Positions 62,549 to 64,000 of a DNA stretch of 64,000 bases are shown piece after piece (position 1 is the stretch's first letter; each line of letters starts with the position of its first letter). Source of the DNA: Noviherbaspirillum sp. Root189 (lineage in GTDB: Bacteria; Pseudomonadota; Gammaproteobacteria; Burkholderiales; Burkholderiaceae_D); contig NZ_LMHZ01000024.1 of the NCBI RefSeq assembly GCF_001428545.1, positions 1-64,000 on the forward strand, given 5' to 3'. Below the pieces are notes generated by a model that was given only the letters and a program-made list of their open reading frames with translations, searched no databases and was not told the origin of the DNA. The position numbers and the translations under genes are program-made.

Positions 62549-62769
62549 CTACTGTTCAGCGTAATAGCGCTTGCCTACGGCGGCCATGTCGCGCATGTTC
62601 GGTGTTGCCCGGTATTGCCTTCCTAGATGGTGGTACTTGTCGCTGAGTCGAACAACCTCGCCCAGTCCCAGCCAGGCAGCGTTCTTGAGTGCCCCGCCGA
62701 GGTATTGCGGAAAGCGGATACCCAGCAGCAGCGCCATGTCCAGTTCGGCGGGAGTGGCAAGGCGGCATC
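62549..62769 (-). pseudogene. C-terminal remnant of a FadB/HAD-type 3-hydroxyacyl-CoA dehydrogenase
   Basis: About 70 residues, TPAELDMALLLGIRFPQYLGGALKN then DKYHHLGRQYRATPNMRDMA. They correspond to the extreme C-terminal helical domain of FadB/FadJ-like 3-hydroxyacyl-CoA dehydrogenases (DIDMAxxxGxGFPxxxGG ... HLGxxYxPTxxMxxMA). A stop precedes it in frame and no Rossmann domain exists, so the first 600 or so residues are missing. It lies just upstream of the SDR gene on the same strand, and copy 5 of the palindrome is 63 bp further upstream. A large internal deletion is the simplest explanation. Confidence 0.65.
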
Positions 62770-62831
62770 ACTATCGTCATCATCCATCGCCTGCGTTTCC
62801 TGCAGTGTAGGGACGCACTCGGTCAGCAACA

Positions 62832-62847
62832 TCGTCGGAACCGACGA
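62832..62847. promoter_or_regulatory. Palindrome TCGTCG-N4-CGACGA, copy 5
   Basis: TCGTCGGAACCGACGA, perfect arms. It lies 63 bp upstream of the FadB-type remnant and about 310 bp upstream of the SDR start. It is also 358 bp upstream of the MalT-like regulator on the other strand. Confidence 0.65.
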
Positions 62848-62974
62848 ATTGCAAGGGAGGCGCTTCGACTATCGTGTCATCCTGCAACCGCCATACGTTT
62901 TTTCAGGGAAAGAGATCTGTTGATTTTTATCAAACCGCTGCCGGGTTCATTTTTGACTTCTACGTTAGAATTTA

Positions 62975-63134
62975 GAGCAGAGTTCATATTGGTGTGCGGA
63001 GAAGCAGATCGATTTGGCGTGCAGGGCAAGACGTGCGGAGCGCCGTGTGGCGGGCCGCACAAGTGACAAGCAACGCCGCCGCCCGGCGCGTCAAGGCGGC
63101 CCGGGGCGACAGTACACTAATATGAACTCTGCTC
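62975..63134. mobile_element. Small element with near-perfect 21-bp terminal inverted repeats (MITE-like)
   Basis: Arms GAGCAGAGTTCATATTGGTGT (62975-62995) and its complement at 63114-63134 match at 20 of 21 positions. Pairing continues for GAATT after a 2-nt bulge (62968-62972 with 63135-63139). The 118-bp interior is very GC-rich, without a transposase. No clear target duplication was seen. It sits between the divergent catabolic operon and the MalT-like regulator gene. A MITE or a large regulatory or terminator cruciform are the alternatives. Confidence 0.5.
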
Positions 63135-63204
63135 AATTCATCACGTCGCCGCCTCCGCGGCCCCGCAAGGTTTTTTTGCTTACGCTGCTCCAGGTCCTTT
63201 ACCG

Positions 63205-64000
63205 ATGATCGAGTCTGCAAGTCTTGCCCGTCCCTTCCTCTCCACGAAGCTGAATCCGCCCAGCACGACGGCAACCCAGGTATTGCGCAATGCCATCCGC
63301 GAACTGGTCCGCACATCGAGCGCGGTGAAGTTGATCCTGGTGCGAGCGCCTGCCGGCTTCGGTAAAACCACGGCTATGGTGCAATGCCGGGACCTGCTGG
63401 CGCAGCATCAGGTCGATACCGCCTGGATGACACTCGATGGCGCCGACAACGATGCCTCCCGTTTTCTGGCCTGTCTGGCGGCCGCGGTCGGCGGCATGAC
63501 CGCCGAACGTGGTGGTACGAAGAGTGACATCATTGCCGACAGCAGCCGCGCGCCCGGGGACGTCGCGTTGGAAATCATGGCTCGGCTCGCTGCGCATCCG
63601 GCTCCTTTCGCGCTCTTCCTCGACGACTTCGAAGCGGTGCAGGAGCCGACGGTGCTACGCCTGGTCCGTGAAATCCTTGACAACCTGCCGCGCCGCGGAC
63701 AACTGGTGATAGGCTCGCGCGGCCTTCCCGATCTTGGCCTCGGCCGCCTGCGGGCACGCGGCCAGTTGCTGGAAATCGATGCGGTCCAGCTGCGATTCTC
63801 CCTGTCGGAAACCACCGAATTCCTTACACAGCGGCGTCAGCTCGCCCTGCCTGAAGAAGACCTGTCGCAGTTGCAGCGCAAGACCGAAGGGTGGATTGCC
63901 GCCCTCTGGCTGGCGTCTGTTGCGCTGGAGCGTCGCGAGGAACGCTCCGCCTTCATATCGCGCTTCTCCGGCTCCAACGAGGCAGTGGCTGGCTACCTGG
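63205..64000 (+). CDS. MalT/LuxR-type ATP-dependent transcriptional regulator, 5' part
   Basis: The first 265 codons run off the window. The frame starts at ATG 63205; no start codon is available in frame between the upstream TAA and this ATG. FLSTKLNPPSTTATQVLR is the family N-terminus, followed by Walker A RAPAGFGKTTAM (residues 48-56), Walker B FALFLDDFEAV (about 130-140), GQLVIGSRGLPDLGLGRLRARGQLLEI and LQRKTEGWIAALWLA. These are the STAND NTPase features of MalT/AlkS-like regulators of about 900 residues with a C-terminal LuxR HTH (not visible). It is divergent from the acyl-CoA locus and its likely regulator. Confidence 0.9.
   Translation, partial: MIESASLARPFLSTKLNPPSTTATQVLRNAIRELVRTSSAVKLILVRAPAGFGKTTAMVQCRDLLAQHQVDTAWMTLDGADNDASRFLACLAAAVGGMTAERGGTKSDIIADSSRAPGDVALEIMARLAAHPAPFALFLDDFEAVQEPTVLRLVREILDNLPRRGQLVIGSRGLPDLGLGRLRARGQLLEIDAVQLRFSLSETTEFLTQRRQLALPEEDLSQLQRKTEGWIAALWLASVALERREERSAFISRFSGSNEAVAGYL

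Noticed and set aside
62770-62832. Extension of the FadB-type remnant into the frame beginning MLLTECVPTLQE
   Set aside because: It is in a different frame, starts inside palindrome copy 5 and shows no clear match to the dehydrogenase; composition alone does not support it.
63014-63208. Small frame whose stop overlaps the MalT-like ATG
   Set aside because: Despite the ATGA overlap, most of it lies within the inverted-repeat element, it is Arg/Pro-rich and there is no ribosome site; probably chance.
1-64000. tRNA, rRNA, CRISPR arrays, complete IS elements or phage integration sites
   Set aside because: None was seen on reading both strands; no cloverleaf-like GGTTCGAATCC context, no regular spaced repeats and no transposase frame.

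Overview
The window looks like chromosomal DNA of a betaproteobacterium of the order Burkholderiales, plausibly Oxalobacteraceae-like. This rests on three Bug/TctC-type periplasmic receptors fused into unrelated catabolic operons, a malonate decarboxylase operon, branched-chain-type ABC transporters beside acyl-CoA catabolism genes, and moderately high GC. The species assignment is inference. No rRNA, tRNA, CRISPR array or intact insertion sequence was recognised.

Layout. 0.4-3.7 kb: a membrane GGDEF-EAL protein facing an exported single-Cache protein. 3.9-7.3 kb: a LysR regulator divergent from catB-catC-bug (muconate branch of the beta-ketoadipate pathway), with a CatM/BenM-type site at the regulator's own start. 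7.4-15.6 kb: bug-mdcA-C-D-E-G-B-H (biotin-independent malonate decarboxylase) with a divergent GntR regulator and TATAC-core operator candidates between them. 15.9-17.8 kb: small orphan genes (HAD-like, lipoprotein, zinc ribbon). 17.9-24.0 kb: a six-gene Mrp/Pha antiporter operon with fused A and B subunits.

24.1-33.1 kb is an accessory region. It holds Usp proteins, a YbaN-like membrane protein, a decayed TonB-receptor fragment, a serine-recombinase-fold protein that has lost its catalytic residues but keeps an HTH, a phage-like small protein, and a stress set (Usp, FolE, GreA/Rnk-like, GrpE-like, tandem Usp, Rnk). Its spacers carry several unusual palindromes. 33.2-41.3 kb is an iron-uptake locus: TonB receptor, two imelysins, di-heme protein, DUF1513 protein and divergent PepSY protein, with a Fur-box-like palindrome between the two arms. 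41.4-46.5 kb: LysR, bug, leuC-leuD and an alpha/beta hydrolase with the complete fluoroacetate-dehalogenase active site.

46.5-64.0 kb is one large acyl-CoA catabolic locus. It contains a Liv-type ABC transporter, two CoA ligases, two MaoC hydratase-like subunits, an NAD-dependent reductase, thiolase, AMACR-like CaiB, nitroreductase, enoyl-CoA hydratase, an HSD10-like SDR, two gene remnants and, at the right edge, the start of a MalT/LuxR-type regulator. Five copies of a palindrome, TCGTCG-N4-CGACGA (one with a single mismatch), lie in this locus's intergenic regions. Three of them sit 65-75 bp upstream of start codons. This apparent local regulon is the strongest candidate for something undescribed in the window.
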